A stretch of 64,000 nucleotides of DNA from positions 186,001-250,000 of the forward strand of contig JBQLZO010000025.1 of NCBI GenBank assembly GCA_052168315.1, read 5' to 3'. Positions 19,124 to 26,326 of this stretch are shown here, one piece after another. The notes below the pieces were generated by a model. That model saw only the letters and a list, made by a program, of their open reading frames with translations, was not told where the DNA came from and ran no database searches. This DNA comes from JBQLZO01 sp052168315. Its GTDB lineage: Bacteria > Planctomycetota > Phycisphaerae > Phycisphaerales > UBA1924. Numbering within the stretch: position 1 is the stretch's first letter; the number at the start of each line of letters is the position of its first letter. The translations under genes and the position numbers were made by a program.

Positions 19124-19744
19124 TCAGCCCCGCTCCCGCGCACGGCTGGCGCCCGGAACCCAGAGGACATCCCCCTCGCCGCCCATCGCCTCCGTGTTCG
19201 CGATGCGGGCGAGCACGAACAGCAGGTCCGACAGCCGATTGAGATACACCATCGCCTGAGCGTTCGTCGCCTCCGGCGACAACTCGATCAGATGGCACAC
19301 CAACCGCTCCGCACGCCGGCACACCGTCCGCGCCGCGTGCAGGTGCGCCGCCGCGGGCGTGCCTCCGGGGAGCACGAACGAGTTGAGCGCTGGCAGATCC
19401 GCGTTGAAGCGATCGATCGTCCGCTCGAGCCACGCGATCTGCTCCGGGATGATCCGGAGCTTCTCCTCGCGCTCCGGCACACCCGCGATCGGCACGCACA
19501 GATCCGCGCCGAGGTCGAACAGATCGTTCTGGATCAGCGCGAGCGTCTGGCGGATGTCATCGCCGACCGCACACGAACCGCCCTTCGGCAGGTTGATCAG
19601 CACCAACCCGAGCAGCGCGTTGGCCTCGTCGACGGTTCCGTACGCCTCCACGCGCACATCATGCTTGCGCGCCATCGAGCCATCGCCGAGCATCGTCCGC
19701 CCGCCATCGCCGGTCTTCGTGTAGATCTTGCTCAGCCGCACCAT
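19124..19744 (-). CDS. PduO-type cob(I)alamin adenosyltransferase
   Basis: 206 residues. It transfers the adenosyl group of ATP to cob(I)alamin to make coenzyme B12. Family signatures: KIYTKTGDGGRTMLGDG at the N-terminus (ATP site), VEAYGTVDEANALLG, QNDLFDLGADL, FVLPGGTPAAAHLHAARTVCRRAER (about residues 118-142) and LNRLSDLLFVLAR near the C-terminus. The start MVRLSK matches homologues; the in-frame extension upstream does not. First gene of a two-gene unit with the phosphatase gene. It implies B12-dependent enzymes elsewhere in the genome. Divergent from the nitrilase-family gene. Confidence 0.95.
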   Translation of the reverse strand: MVRLSKIYTKTGDGGRTMLGDGSMARKHDVRVEAYGTVDEANALLGLVLINLPKGGSCAVGDDIRQTLALIQNDLFDLGADLCVPIAGVPEREEKLRIIPEQIAWLERTIDRFNADLPALNSFVLPGGTPAAAHLHAARTVCRRAERLVCHLIELSPEATNAQAMVYLNRLSDLLFVLARIANTEAMGGEGDVLWVPGASRARERG

Positions 19745-19859
19745 TGGCGGGGGTTCCTTCCGGATAGTCGCCCAAACGACCATCACGCCAGCTTCGACTT
19801 CGCCCCCAGTGTAGCGGCCCCGCGAACAGCCCCCCTCCCCCGGGCGGTACCATGCCCCG

Positions 19860-20768
19860 ATGCGTGTCCACCTCGTCCAGTACAACATCGCGTGGGAGGA
19901 CAAGCCGGCGAACCACGCCGCGGTGCGTTCGCTGCTGGAGAACGCACGCCCCGCGATCCACGCCGGAGACCTCATCCTCCTCCCGGAGATGTTCGACACA
20001 GGCTTCTCACTCAATGTCGGCGTCACGGCCGACACCGAGGTCGATCGCCCCGGCGGCGATCCGGAACCCGGCGGCGTGATGGGCGTGTCGACCACCTTCG
20101 CAGAGGCGCTGGCCAAGCACCACAGCGCGTGGGTCATCGCGGGCATCACGCTCGCACTCCGCGGGCACACCAACGACATGGGCGAGCCGATGGGCATCAA
20201 TCGATCGCTCGTCATCGATCCCGAGGGGCGAATCGCCGGACACTACGACAAAGTCCACCCATTCACTTTCGGTCGCGAAGGCGAGCGCTTCACGCCCGGA
20301 AACGCTGTCAGGTCCTTCAGCATCAACGCCGCCGGACGGTCCACCGAACTCTGCCCCTTCGTCTGCTACGACCTCCGCTTCCCGGAACTCTTCCGCGCAT
20401 CGCTGGACCTTCCCAACACACCCGAAGTGTTCAGCATCATCGCCAACTGGCCGGCCGCCCGAGCCGAGCATTGGCGGGCCCTGTGCATCGCCAGGGCGAT
20501 CGAGAACCTGGCGTTCGTCATCGCCGTGAACAGGTGCGGGCGCGATCCGCACCTCGAGTACACCGGCGGCTCGATCGTCGTGGATCCGATGGGACGCGTG
20601 CTCGCCGAACTCCCATCTCCCGATCCCGATGCGCCCACGGAAGGCGTCCTGTCCGCGGATCTCGACCTCGATGCGCTCCGCGCATGGCGTTCAAAGTTCC
20701 CAGCCCTCAGGGATCGGCGTCGGTGGAATGCCACCCGCGCTGGCGGGCTCGCGCAGGGACCTGGGTGA
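19860..20768 (+). CDS. Carbon-nitrogen hydrolase (omega-amidase/YafV-like)
   Basis: 302 residues. The nitrilase-superfamily triad is visible: E43 in LLPEMFDTGFS, K131 in HYDKVHPFTF, C169 in FVCYDLRFPELFR. The pattern EMFDTGFS and the block NWPAARAEHWRALCIARAIEN are typical of the YafV/omega-amidase branch, which hydrolyses alpha-keto acid omega-amides formed by glutamine transaminases (metabolite repair). No signal peptide, so cytosolic. The start at the ATG follows a C-rich leader without a strong ribosome-binding site. Divergent from the adenosyltransferase gene. Confidence 0.92.
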   Translation: MRVHLVQYNIAWEDKPANHAAVRSLLENARPAIHAGDLILLPEMFDTGFSLNVGVTADTEVDRPGGDPEPGGVMGVSTTFAEALAKHHSAWVIAGITLALRGHTNDMGEPMGINRSLVIDPEGRIAGHYDKVHPFTFGREGERFTPGNAVRSFSINAAGRSTELCPFVCYDLRFPELFRASLDLPNTPEVFSIIANWPAARAEHWRALCIARAIENLAFVIAVNRCGRDPHLEYTGGSIVVDPMGRVLAELPSPDPDAPTEGVLSADLDLDALRAWRSKFPALRDRRRWNATRAGGLAQGPG

Positions 20769-20961
20769 CGATCACAGGCAATGCAAAGACATCTTGCCGA
20801 AACGCGCGAAAATGTCAGATTGCCCGACGATTCCGGCGATTGCCTTCATCTCCCTTCGGAAGTTTGCACATCGATCGCGCAACGCCGAGACGCCGCGTGC
20901 CGACCCCGCCTCGCGCGGACGACCGAGAACTTGAGATTGGCCTTCAACGCGCGAGTCCCGG

Positions 20962-20989
20962 TTGACACGCCCTTGCATCGGTGTATTTT
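20962..20989 (+). promoter_or_regulatory. Near-consensus sigma-70 promoter of a predicted non-coding RNA
   Basis: TTGACA at 20962-20967 and TATTTT at 20984-20989 with a 16-base spacer. The site is AT-rich against its surroundings and is not followed by a convincing coding start. Confidence 0.7.
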
Positions 20990-20995
20990 GCACCT

Positions 20996-21266
20996 GTTGA
21001 GTTCTTGAGCCCGCCGCAACGGCGGATGCGTGGGAGGGAAGCAACCCCACGCGACAACCGAATACCCGGCGCACGCTCAAAGAGCGTCCTGCCCGAAGCG
21101 GCCCGTTGAACCGCTCCGGGGTGGAAGTGTGTCGACCATGAGCTGACTCCTCCGTGGATGGTGGCCGCGATGTTCGTGCAATGCGAGCACAGCCACCGCA
21201 ATATCTGCGGAATCCCTGTGCTCGCTTCGTCGGTGTGACAGCACCGACGAAGTGATTTCGTTCGTT
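20996..21266 (+). ncRNA. Predicted structured non-coding RNA of unknown family
   Basis: Downstream of the promoter the sequence can form at least six consecutive hairpins: CCGCCG/CGGCGG (21011-21025), GCGTGGG/CCCACGC (21028-21052) closing a loop AGGGAAGCAAC, ACGCTC/GAGCGT (21073-21087), CCCGAAGCGG/CCGCTCCGGG (about 21092-21120, one mismatch), a two-tier stem GCGAGCACAG/CTGTGCTCGC enclosing CCGCA/TGCGG (21183-21225), and an 11-bp terminator stem. Length would be about 270 nucleotides. It lacks the hallmark motifs of RNase P RNA, tmRNA and SRP RNA. A 27-codon ORF from the ATG at 21026 is inside it, so a leader-peptide mRNA is an alternative. 5' and 3' ends are inferred from the promoter and terminator. 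Confidence 0.5.
21225..21266 (+). terminator. Intrinsic terminator of the first predicted RNA unit
   Basis: Perfect 11-bp stem CTTCGTCGGTG/CACCGACGAAG (21225-21235 and 21242-21252) with loop TGACAG, followed by a broken T tract TGATTTCGTTCGTT. The T tract is weak, so the hairpin may instead be part of the RNA fold. Confidence 0.6.
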
Positions 21267-21404
21267 CTCCGAGCGCGCCCGCAGGCGCCTCCCCGGAGCG
21301 CGAACCGAGAGAGATCGGCGGGAAGTTGAGCCCGCCCCATCGCACGCACACACGACCCGCCTCTGGAGGGATGGCGGCTCGGGGTGTTGTTGTGCGTTTT
21401 CTCC

Positions 21405-21433
21405 TTGACGCCGACCAACCCGTGCTGTACCGT
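21405..21433 (+). promoter_or_regulatory. Possible sigma-70 promoter of a second RNA or of the S41 peptidase leader
   Basis: TTGACG at 21405-21410 and TACCGT at 21428-21433 with a 17-base spacer. The -10 element is poor. Confidence 0.4.
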
Positions 21434-21439
21434 TCACGC

Positions 21440-21687
21440 ATCAGGGAATCGGTTCGAATCGCTGGCCGTGCACAGGGCTGGCGGCAGGAGCAAGACTCTC
21501 CCCAAGACCACCCTGACCACCCACCGCGGCCCGACCGGGCGGCGGAGGCCTTCGCTTCACCCGTCCATTTCGCCGGAGTGCTGGCCCCATCGCCCGCTTC
21601 GATGCCGGAATCCGGAGTGAACACCAGCCTGCCACATCCATTGAGGAGTCAACACACACGCCCGGGAAACCGGGCGTGTGTGTTTTT
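21440..21687 (+). ncRNA. Possible second small RNA ending in a strong terminator
   Basis: About 250 bases between a promoter-like site and a very strong intrinsic terminator, without a credible ORF. Because the terminator lies before the S41 peptidase gene, the transcript ends upstream of it: either an independent small RNA, the 3' part of the upstream RNA unit, or an attenuated leader. No known RNA family motif was recognised. Confidence 0.35.
21652..21687 (+). terminator. Strong intrinsic terminator
   Basis: A perfect 14-bp stem (ACACACACGCCCGG / CCGGGCGTGTGTGT, 21652-21665 and 21670-21683) with a GAAA tetraloop runs into TTTTT. The minus strand has no T tract, so it acts on plus-strand transcripts only. 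Confidence 0.92.
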
Positions 21688-21745
21688 CGGACCAGCCAGG
21701 CTCGCCCACACAAAGAGCCCCGAGACTTGCCGGTACTGTGCACGC

Positions 21746-23068
21746 ATGCGGGCTCTCCAGCGGTGCATGTCCCTTCTGCGGGCCGTTCCGGCTCGCGCTT
21801 CCATCATCATGATGATCGGGATGGCGGCGCCCCTGGGGTGCGCCCCGCGCGCCGATCGCGGCTTGCCGCCGAGCGGCCCATCGCCGGGCGCCACTTCGAC
21901 CGCCGTGGATTCGACGCTCCTAGCGCAAGACCTCCGCCACGCCCTCGCCGAACTTCAGCGCATGCACCCCGAGTTCGATCACGCGCACCCGCATGCCCGG
22001 TTCGAATCGGAGATCGCCGGGATATCCGGACGGGATCTGGATCGCTCCGAGGCGTTCCTGATCGCCATGCGGCTGGTCGCCCTGATCGAGGATGCGCACA
22101 CCCGCCTCGCGGACTGGCGCCCGATCTCGGACCCACGCCTACCCATCGGCGTCGAAGCGTGGTCCGATGGATACTGGATCACCTCGGTGCACCGGGGCGC
22201 CGAGCCGCTGTTCGGTGCCCGCATCGTGGGCATCGGAGGGTGCCCCATCGACGAGGCGGTCCAGGCATTGCGCCCGCTGGTGCCCCACGACAACGACGCC
22301 ACGCTTCGACACGGCGCGGCCCACCTGCTCTCACACCCCCTCGCGCTGGCCCATGTCGGGCTCGCATCGGGATCCGACGGCGCACTCCTCGACCTCGAGA
22401 TGCCCGATGGCTCCCGCCGAGTCGAGCGGATCGCCTCGATTCCAGCCGAGAGCGCCGGCCCAGCATTCTTCATCGCCCCGATCGGCTGGGAAGCACCGCT
22501 GTGGCGACGCCGTCCGCACGATCCCTGGTGGTGGTGCGAGCTGGACAGTGGCAGGATCCTCTATCTGGCCTACAACCGGTGCATCCGATCGCGGACCGCG
22601 CCGTTCGACCTCGTGGTGCGCGAGATCCTCGATCGCTTCGATTCGGGAGGTGTGCACCGGATCGTCATCGATCTGCGATCGAACGCCGGCGGCGACAGCC
22701 GCGTGATCGATCCGCTGATCCGCGGCCTCGCCCAACGCGGCATCCGTGGGGAACGCGTCGTGGTCGCCATCGGCCCACGCACAATCTCCTCCGGCATGCT
22801 CGCCGCATTCGAATTGAGCCGTCGGCTCGACGCGACGCTCATCGGCGAGCCCACGGGCCAGAAGCCGGATTCGTTCGGCGAACTCCGCTCGTTCGAACTG
22901 CCCAACACCGGATGGCGGATCCAGTGTTCGACGAAGCGGTTCGTGCTCTTCGGGGATGACCGCCCATCGCTTGACCCGGCCGTGCGGATCGAACAGCGCT
23001 TCACGGACCTGATGGCGGGGCGCGATCCGGTGCTCGAGTGGGCGATCCAGCCCACGATCGAAAACTGA
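21746..23068 (+). CDS. Exported S41-type (tail-specific protease-like) peptidase
   Basis: 440 residues. The N-terminus is a signal peptide (basic MRALQR, hydrophobic core with MMIGMAAPLG) ending at a Cys (PLGC, about residue 32) that could be lipidated, although the -3 residue is Pro, not Leu. The C-terminal catalytic core shows IVIDLRSNAGGDSRV, then the nucleophile region GPRTISSGMLAA (Ser) and GEPTGQKPDSFGE (candidate Lys), as in TSPc/S41 peptidases. The region between (VHRGAEPLFGARIVGIGG) resembles a PDZ-like segment. It should act on peptides at the cell surface or periplasm. It starts 58 bases after the strong terminator, so it needs a promoter in that gap. An upstream ATG in frame lies inside the predicted RNA and was not used. 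Confidence 0.85.
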   Translation: MRALQRCMSLLRAVPARASIIMMIGMAAPLGCAPRADRGLPPSGPSPGATSTAVDSTLLAQDLRHALAELQRMHPEFDHAHPHARFESEIAGISGRDLDRSEAFLIAMRLVALIEDAHTRLADWRPISDPRLPIGVEAWSDGYWITSVHRGAEPLFGARIVGIGGCPIDEAVQALRPLVPHDNDATLRHGAAHLLSHPLALAHVGLASGSDGALLDLEMPDGSRRVERIASIPAESAGPAFFIAPIGWEAPLWRRRPHDPWWWCELDSGRILYLAYNRCIRSRTAPFDLVVREILDRFDSGGVHRIVIDLRSNAGGDSRVIDPLIRGLAQRGIRGERVVVAIGPRTISSGMLAAFELSRRLDATLIGEPTGQKPDSFGELRSFELPNTGWRIQCSTKRFVLFGDDRPSLDPAVRIEQRFTDLMAGRDPVLEWAIQPTIEN

Positions 23069-23088
23069 GCGGGGCGACGCCGCCGTGG

Positions 23089-23499
23089 TCACGCCGCGGC
23101 GGATGCGCTGGGCGGGCGCGCTGGCCCGGGCGACGATGCCTCGCCGGGGTCCGACGCCCGCGCGGCAAACTGCAGCGCGATCTCCTGCTCGCCAGCACCG
23201 ACAGCGCGAGACCGCCGGACGATGCAGGTCCGAGCCGCGTCCGCCGGGAGAATCCCCGCGGATCCTCCGGGCCCGGGACTGGCGCTGGCATCGGCGACCA
23301 GGAGGCGCACGCCCTGGCCCGGCTCGAACGCGCGCACCGAGCGGACACGCAGGCGGATCCCCCCCTCGGAACGGTCGCAGGCCCGCCCGGCGACGAACCG
23401 CCCGATCCGAGGGTCGAGCACCCGGCAGTCCGATCGGTCGGGCGTTCGCGGGGCTTGTCGCCTCTCGCGAGGCGGGGCGTGGGGCGCTGGCGTGTGCAT
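23089..23499 (-). CDS. Small PilZ-like domain protein
   Basis: 136 residues. The segment RVLDPR...GRACDRSEGGIRLRVRS followed by FEPGQGVRLLVAD and a closing IALQFA strand has the layout of PilZ: an Arg pair, then (D/N)xSxxG, then a beta barrel. PilZ domains bind cyclic di-GMP through these residues; here RxxxR is approximated by R-V-L-D-P-R and D/NxSxxG by DRSEGG, so ligand binding is plausible but not certain. The N-terminal 25 residues are basic and Pro-rich; the C-terminus is an Ala/Pro tail. The ATG at 23499 gives just this domain; the frame extends further upstream across the HU promoter and was rejected. Convergent with the S41 gene. Confidence 0.6.
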   Translation of the reverse strand: MHTPAPHAPPRERRQAPRTPDRSDCRVLDPRIGRFVAGRACDRSEGGIRLRVRSVRAFEPGQGVRLLVADASASPGPGGSAGILPADAARTCIVRRSRAVGAGEQEIALQFAARASDPGEASSPGPARPPSASAAA

Positions 23500-23635
23500 G
23501 AGAAGCCCCAACGCAATCGACGGGCCGGAGTGCCGGGAGATGGCTGTTCGGCGCGTGTGGGGTGTGCCGGGGGCGCCGATCCGGGTGCCCGGAGCAAAAA
23601 ACACTGAAAAACAAGGGATGTTGTGCCTACCGGGC

Positions 23636-23663
23636 TTGCGCGACGCGCAAAAAGGGCTACAAA
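23636..23663 (+). promoter_or_regulatory. Probable promoter of the HU gene
   Basis: TTGCGC (23636-23641) and TACAAA (23658-23663) with a 16-base spacer in a locally A-rich stretch, about 135 bases before the HU start. The rest of the spacer 23500-23797 shows no other feature. Confidence 0.5.
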
Positions 23664-23797
23664 TTGAGGGTCCGACGCGACACGCCGTGCCCCCTGCCAT
23701 CGTGGCCCGGGGGACTGACCCGGTCGCGCGGCACAACACGATCCAAGCCGCGCGCCGCTCCGGGCGAGTCCAGTCGCGGCCGAACACGGAGGCCACA

Positions 23798-24217
23798 ATG
23801 GCAAAGAAGACCGCGAAGAAGGCAGGCAAGAAGAAGGCTGTTTCCAAGAAAGCCGGCGCCACACGCGCCGCGGCCTCCGCTCCGAAGGCCGCGAAGCTCA
23901 CCGCCGCGAAGAGCAAGCCCCGCACCAAGTCCGAGGTCTACACCACCATCGCAGAGCAGACCGGACTCACCCGCAAGGATGTCGCCGGCGTGTTCGCCAC
24001 GATGGGACAGATGATCGAGATGGACCTCAAGAAGGGCAACGCGGGCGTGTTCAATGTCCCCGGGCTCATGAAGGTCACCGTCGTCCGCAAGCCGGCGACG
24101 CCCGCCAAGAAGGGAATCAACCCCTTCACCAAGGAGCCGACGATCTTCAAGGCCAAGCCCGCCCGCAATGTCGTCAAGGTCCGCCCGCTCAAGGGCCTGA
24201 AGGACTCGGTCGCCTGA
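23798..24217 (+). CDS. HU-family DNA-binding protein with Lys/Ala-rich N-terminal tail
   Basis: 139 residues. Residues 1-42 are a Lys/Ala-rich tail (MAKKTAKKAGKKKAVSKKAG...) like that of histone H1 or of the tails on mycobacterial HU, but at the N-terminus. Residues about 43-139 are the HU/IHF fold: helical dimer part KSEVYTTIAEQTGLTRKDV and the beta arm with GVFNVPGLMKVTVVRKPATPAKKGINPF. The arm has PAK...GINPFTKE where canonical HU has RNPQTG, typical of the planctomycetal and chlamydial-like variants. It should compact DNA in the nucleoid. An ATG right after GGAGGCCACA (AGGAG-like site) was chosen. Followed by a terminator. Confidence 0.93.
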   Translation: MAKKTAKKAGKKKAVSKKAGATRAAASAPKAAKLTAAKSKPRTKSEVYTTIAEQTGLTRKDVAGVFATMGQMIEMDLKKGNAGVFNVPGLMKVTVVRKPATPAKKGINPFTKEPTIFKAKPARNVVKVRPLKGLKDSVA

Positions 24218-24317
24218 TCGATCGCGCCCCACGAACGACCGCACGAGCGGCCTGATGCGCTCAACAGAGTTCGGTTGTCTGGTCGGCGCTCCTGACTGCT
24301 CACACATCGACCAGATC

Positions 24318-24349
24318 GCACGCCGCCCGGCCAACGCCGGGCGGCGTGC
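24318..24349 (+). terminator. Terminator-like hairpin between convergent HU and bcp genes
   Basis: A perfect 14-bp GC-rich stem (GCACGCCGCCCGGC / GCCGGGCGGCGTGC, loop CAAC) followed by GTCATT. It has no real T tract on either strand but sits exactly between two convergent genes, so it may act in both directions. Confidence 0.6.
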
Positions 24350-24385
24350 GTCATTCTGGACCGCAAGCGCCGGCGCCCGCCCGCA

Positions 24386-24880
24386 TCATCCGAGCTCCCG
24401 CACCGCCCCCAGCACCTCATCCCCGTGCCCGGGCACCTTCACCTTGTCCCATCGCCGAACAACCCTGCCATCGCCATCGATGAGGTAAGTCGTCCGTTCG
24501 ATGCCCATGTACTTCTTCCCGTACATCGACTTCTCGCCCCACACGCCGTACTTCTTCGCGACCTTCGGATCCGGCTTGCCCTCCTCGTTCAGCGCATCGT
24601 CTGCGAGGATCGGGAAGTTGATCCCGTGCTTGTCGGCGAACCGGGCCTTGCTCTTCGTATTCAGGATCGACACGCCGAGCACCGCGCACTCCATCTTCGC
24701 GAACTTCGGGAGCTGATCCCGAAAGTCGCAGGCCTGCGCGGTGCACCCCGAGGTGTCATCCTTCGGATAGAAATAGAGCACGAGCGCCCGCCCGGCGTAG
24801 TCCGCGAGTCGGTGCGTGGTCCCGTGCTGGTCCTTGAGCGTGAAGGCGGGCGCCTTGCGCCCGGGCTCGATCAGTGGCAT
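24386..24880 (-). CDS. bcp: Thiol peroxidase of the BCP/PrxQ family
   Basis: 164 residues. It reduces hydroperoxides with thioredoxin-type donors in the cytosol. Peroxidatic Cys46 in YPKDDTSGCTAQACDFRD and resolving Cys51 five residues later, the PrxQ arrangement. Further blocks: PDF-like KAPAFTLKDQHG, FPILADD and the Arg in ERTTYLIDGDGRVVRRW. The start MPLIEPG matches the family; upstream in-frame sequence does not. Convergent with the HU gene. Confidence 0.96.
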   Translation of the reverse strand: MPLIEPGRKAPAFTLKDQHGTTHRLADYAGRALVLYFYPKDDTSGCTAQACDFRDQLPKFAKMECAVLGVSILNTKSKARFADKHGINFPILADDALNEEGKPDPKVAKKYGVWGEKSMYGKKYMGIERTTYLIDGDGRVVRRWDKVKVPGHGDEVLGAVRELG

Positions 24881-24993
24881 GGCATGCTCCTGAAGAGTGA
24901 GATGGGTCCGGCGGCGCGATGCTACGGAGCCGAATCGCGTCAGGGCGTCATTCGCCCGCACGCCACCCGCGGATGCGACCCACCACCGCCCGC

Positions 24994-25611
24994 TCAGATG
25001 GTGATGAACCACAGCGCGACCCCCGCCGCGCCGCACATCCCCAGCGCCAGCCCCCGTACAAGGATCGAAGCCGGTCCGACCGGGCGCTCACTGCCCACCG
25101 GCGCACCCTCAATCCCTACATCCGATGCGCCGGCATCGTGGACCAGCGGCGATCCCATCCGGGCCGCATCCTGCGCCATCGCGATGATCAGCGCGGCCTG
25201 GAACGGGCGGATCCGCAGCGACCTGGCAAGCCGATCCAGCCGACGCCGACGCGCCGGCCTGAGAATCGCCGCTCGCCCCCCCTCAAGCGCCGCGCTCGCG
25301 CCCGCCAGGAACACCCGCCCGCGATCGCCAAGCATCCGCGTGCCATCGGGGCTCCCGGGCGCGAACCGGCGCTGCTCGCCATCACCCACCCGCACGATTC
25401 CCCGAGAGCATCGCTCGCGCGCGGAGCGCAGCGCCGCCGCCGCATCGCTCAGCGCACGCTCGCGATCAGCTCCCGTCCCGCGCGGGCCCGCCGCGCCGGG
25501 CACCCCATCCTGGCCGAGACCGCCGCGCGACCAGCGCAGCGCACACGCTTCCCCGCCGACAAGCCGGAGCGACGCCCGCGTGTTGTGGGGATCCCGGTGC
25601 ACCATGCGCAC
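24994..25611 (-). CDS. Uncharacterised protein with C-terminal membrane anchor
   Basis: 205 residues. No family recognised. The C-terminal 25 residues form a hydrophobic segment (ILVRGLALGMCGAAGVALWFITI type) that ends the protein, as in tail-anchored proteins. The middle contains a segment ADRERALSDAAAALRSARERC with helical character and a part rich in Arg. It starts 61 bases from the divergent gene at 25673, which also encodes a membrane protein; the pair may share a control region. No strong ribosome-binding site was seen. Confidence 0.55.
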   Translation of the reverse strand: MRMVHRDPHNTRASLRLVGGEACALRWSRGGLGQDGVPGAAGPRGTGADRERALSDAAAALRSARERCSRGIVRVGDGEQRRFAPGSPDGTRMLGDRGRVFLAGASAALEGGRAAILRPARRRRLDRLARSLRIRPFQAALIIAMAQDAARMGSPLVHDAGASDVGIEGAPVGSERPVGPASILVRGLALGMCGAAGVALWFITI

Positions 25612-25672
25612 ATCATGCGCCCGGAATCACCCGGAAGCGAGCCCTCCTCGGACGCCGATAGACTCGATCCCG

Positions 25673-26311
25673 ATGACCGACGCGTCGCAGACCAACCCGG
25701 ACGGCTCGCCACGGTCCGAGAGTCTGAGCCCCAGCGCCCTGCGCGGGCTCGTGGTCCGTTCTCCGATGCCGCCCGACGGCGTCGTGGGCGCACTGGAGAC
25801 GGCCTCGCGCCGCGGCAAGCTCCCGGGGTTCCGATCGCTCCCGCCCCCACCGGAACCGGGGGCACGCCGGGTCTGTTGCGATGTCTTCGGCTCGCCGTAC
25901 GACCGCGACCTCATCATCACGATCCTCCCCGCGCGTGCGCACCAAGAAGGTGCCCGACACGCCGACCCCGCAGCCCCCACCGGCAGCACGCTGCGCTTCG
26001 AATCGCGGCTCCGCCGGAAGTTCCCGGCCGCGGTCGCCATCGTCATGGCGCTGGCGATCTGGCCCGGCGTGTGGATGACCGACTCGCTGCTGGTCAGCTA
26101 CTTCTCGTGGTACCCGCGGGCGGGATGGGTGACACCGGCGTGGTACATCCCGCTCACGCTTCTGGCGATCCCGGCGCTGTGGAAGCAGTACCGCAAGTCC
26201 GAATCGGGCGCGGCGGTCGAGGCCGCATCCGTGGTCGACAAGATCGCCCGCCTCGTGAACGCAACATCAGGCCCGACAACGATGCGGGCCGTGGACAGCG
26301 CATCCGAGTAG
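25673..26311 (+). CDS. Uncharacterised protein with two membrane segments
   Basis: 212 residues. A polar, Pro/Ser-rich N-terminal half (residues 1-110) includes a Cys pair (RVCCDVFGSPYD). The C-terminal half has two hydrophobic segments (about 119-145 with AVAIVMALAIWPGVW, and 155-172 with WYIPLTLLAIPALW), followed by a cytoplasmic-type basic and acidic tail. A Trp/Pro motif (WPGVWMTDSLLVSYFSWYP) lies between them. No family was recognised. Convergent with dnaE, with 15 bases between the stops. Confidence 0.7.
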   Translation: MTDASQTNPDGSPRSESLSPSALRGLVVRSPMPPDGVVGALETASRRGKLPGFRSLPPPPEPGARRVCCDVFGSPYDRDLIITILPARAHQEGARHADPAAPTGSTLRFESRLRRKFPAAVAIVMALAIWPGVWMTDSLLVSYFSWYPRAGWVTPAWYIPLTLLAIPALWKQYRKSESGAAVEAASVVDKIARLVNATSGPTTMRAVDSASE

Positions 26312-26326
26312 CAGCGCGAGGCTCCA

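Larger units (their letters stand above)
20769..21745. other. 977-base non-coding region with two predicted transcription units
   Basis: No ORF here has credible length, start and codon use. Instead the plus strand shows a promoter, a chain of hairpins and a terminator (about 20962-21270), then a second promoter-like site and a strong terminator (about 21405-21687). These are listed separately. It is the longest gene-free stretch in the window. Confidence 0.75.

Noticed and set aside
21077..21418. Minus-strand ORF of 113 codons in the non-coding locus
   Set aside because: No ribosome-binding site or family resemblance; it overlaps the predicted RNA hairpins.
20996..21690. RNase P RNA, tmRNA or SRP RNA
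   Set aside because: No GAGGAAAGTC-type P4 motif, no tRNA-like acceptor with CCA, and no GGTCAGG...GGAAGCAGCC SRP core; only a weak GGGAAGCA resemblance.
23500..23928. N-terminal extension of the PilZ-like ORF with hydrophobic residues
   Set aside because: It overlaps the HU promoter and the HU gene in antisense; the residues mirror the HU Lys/Ala tail.
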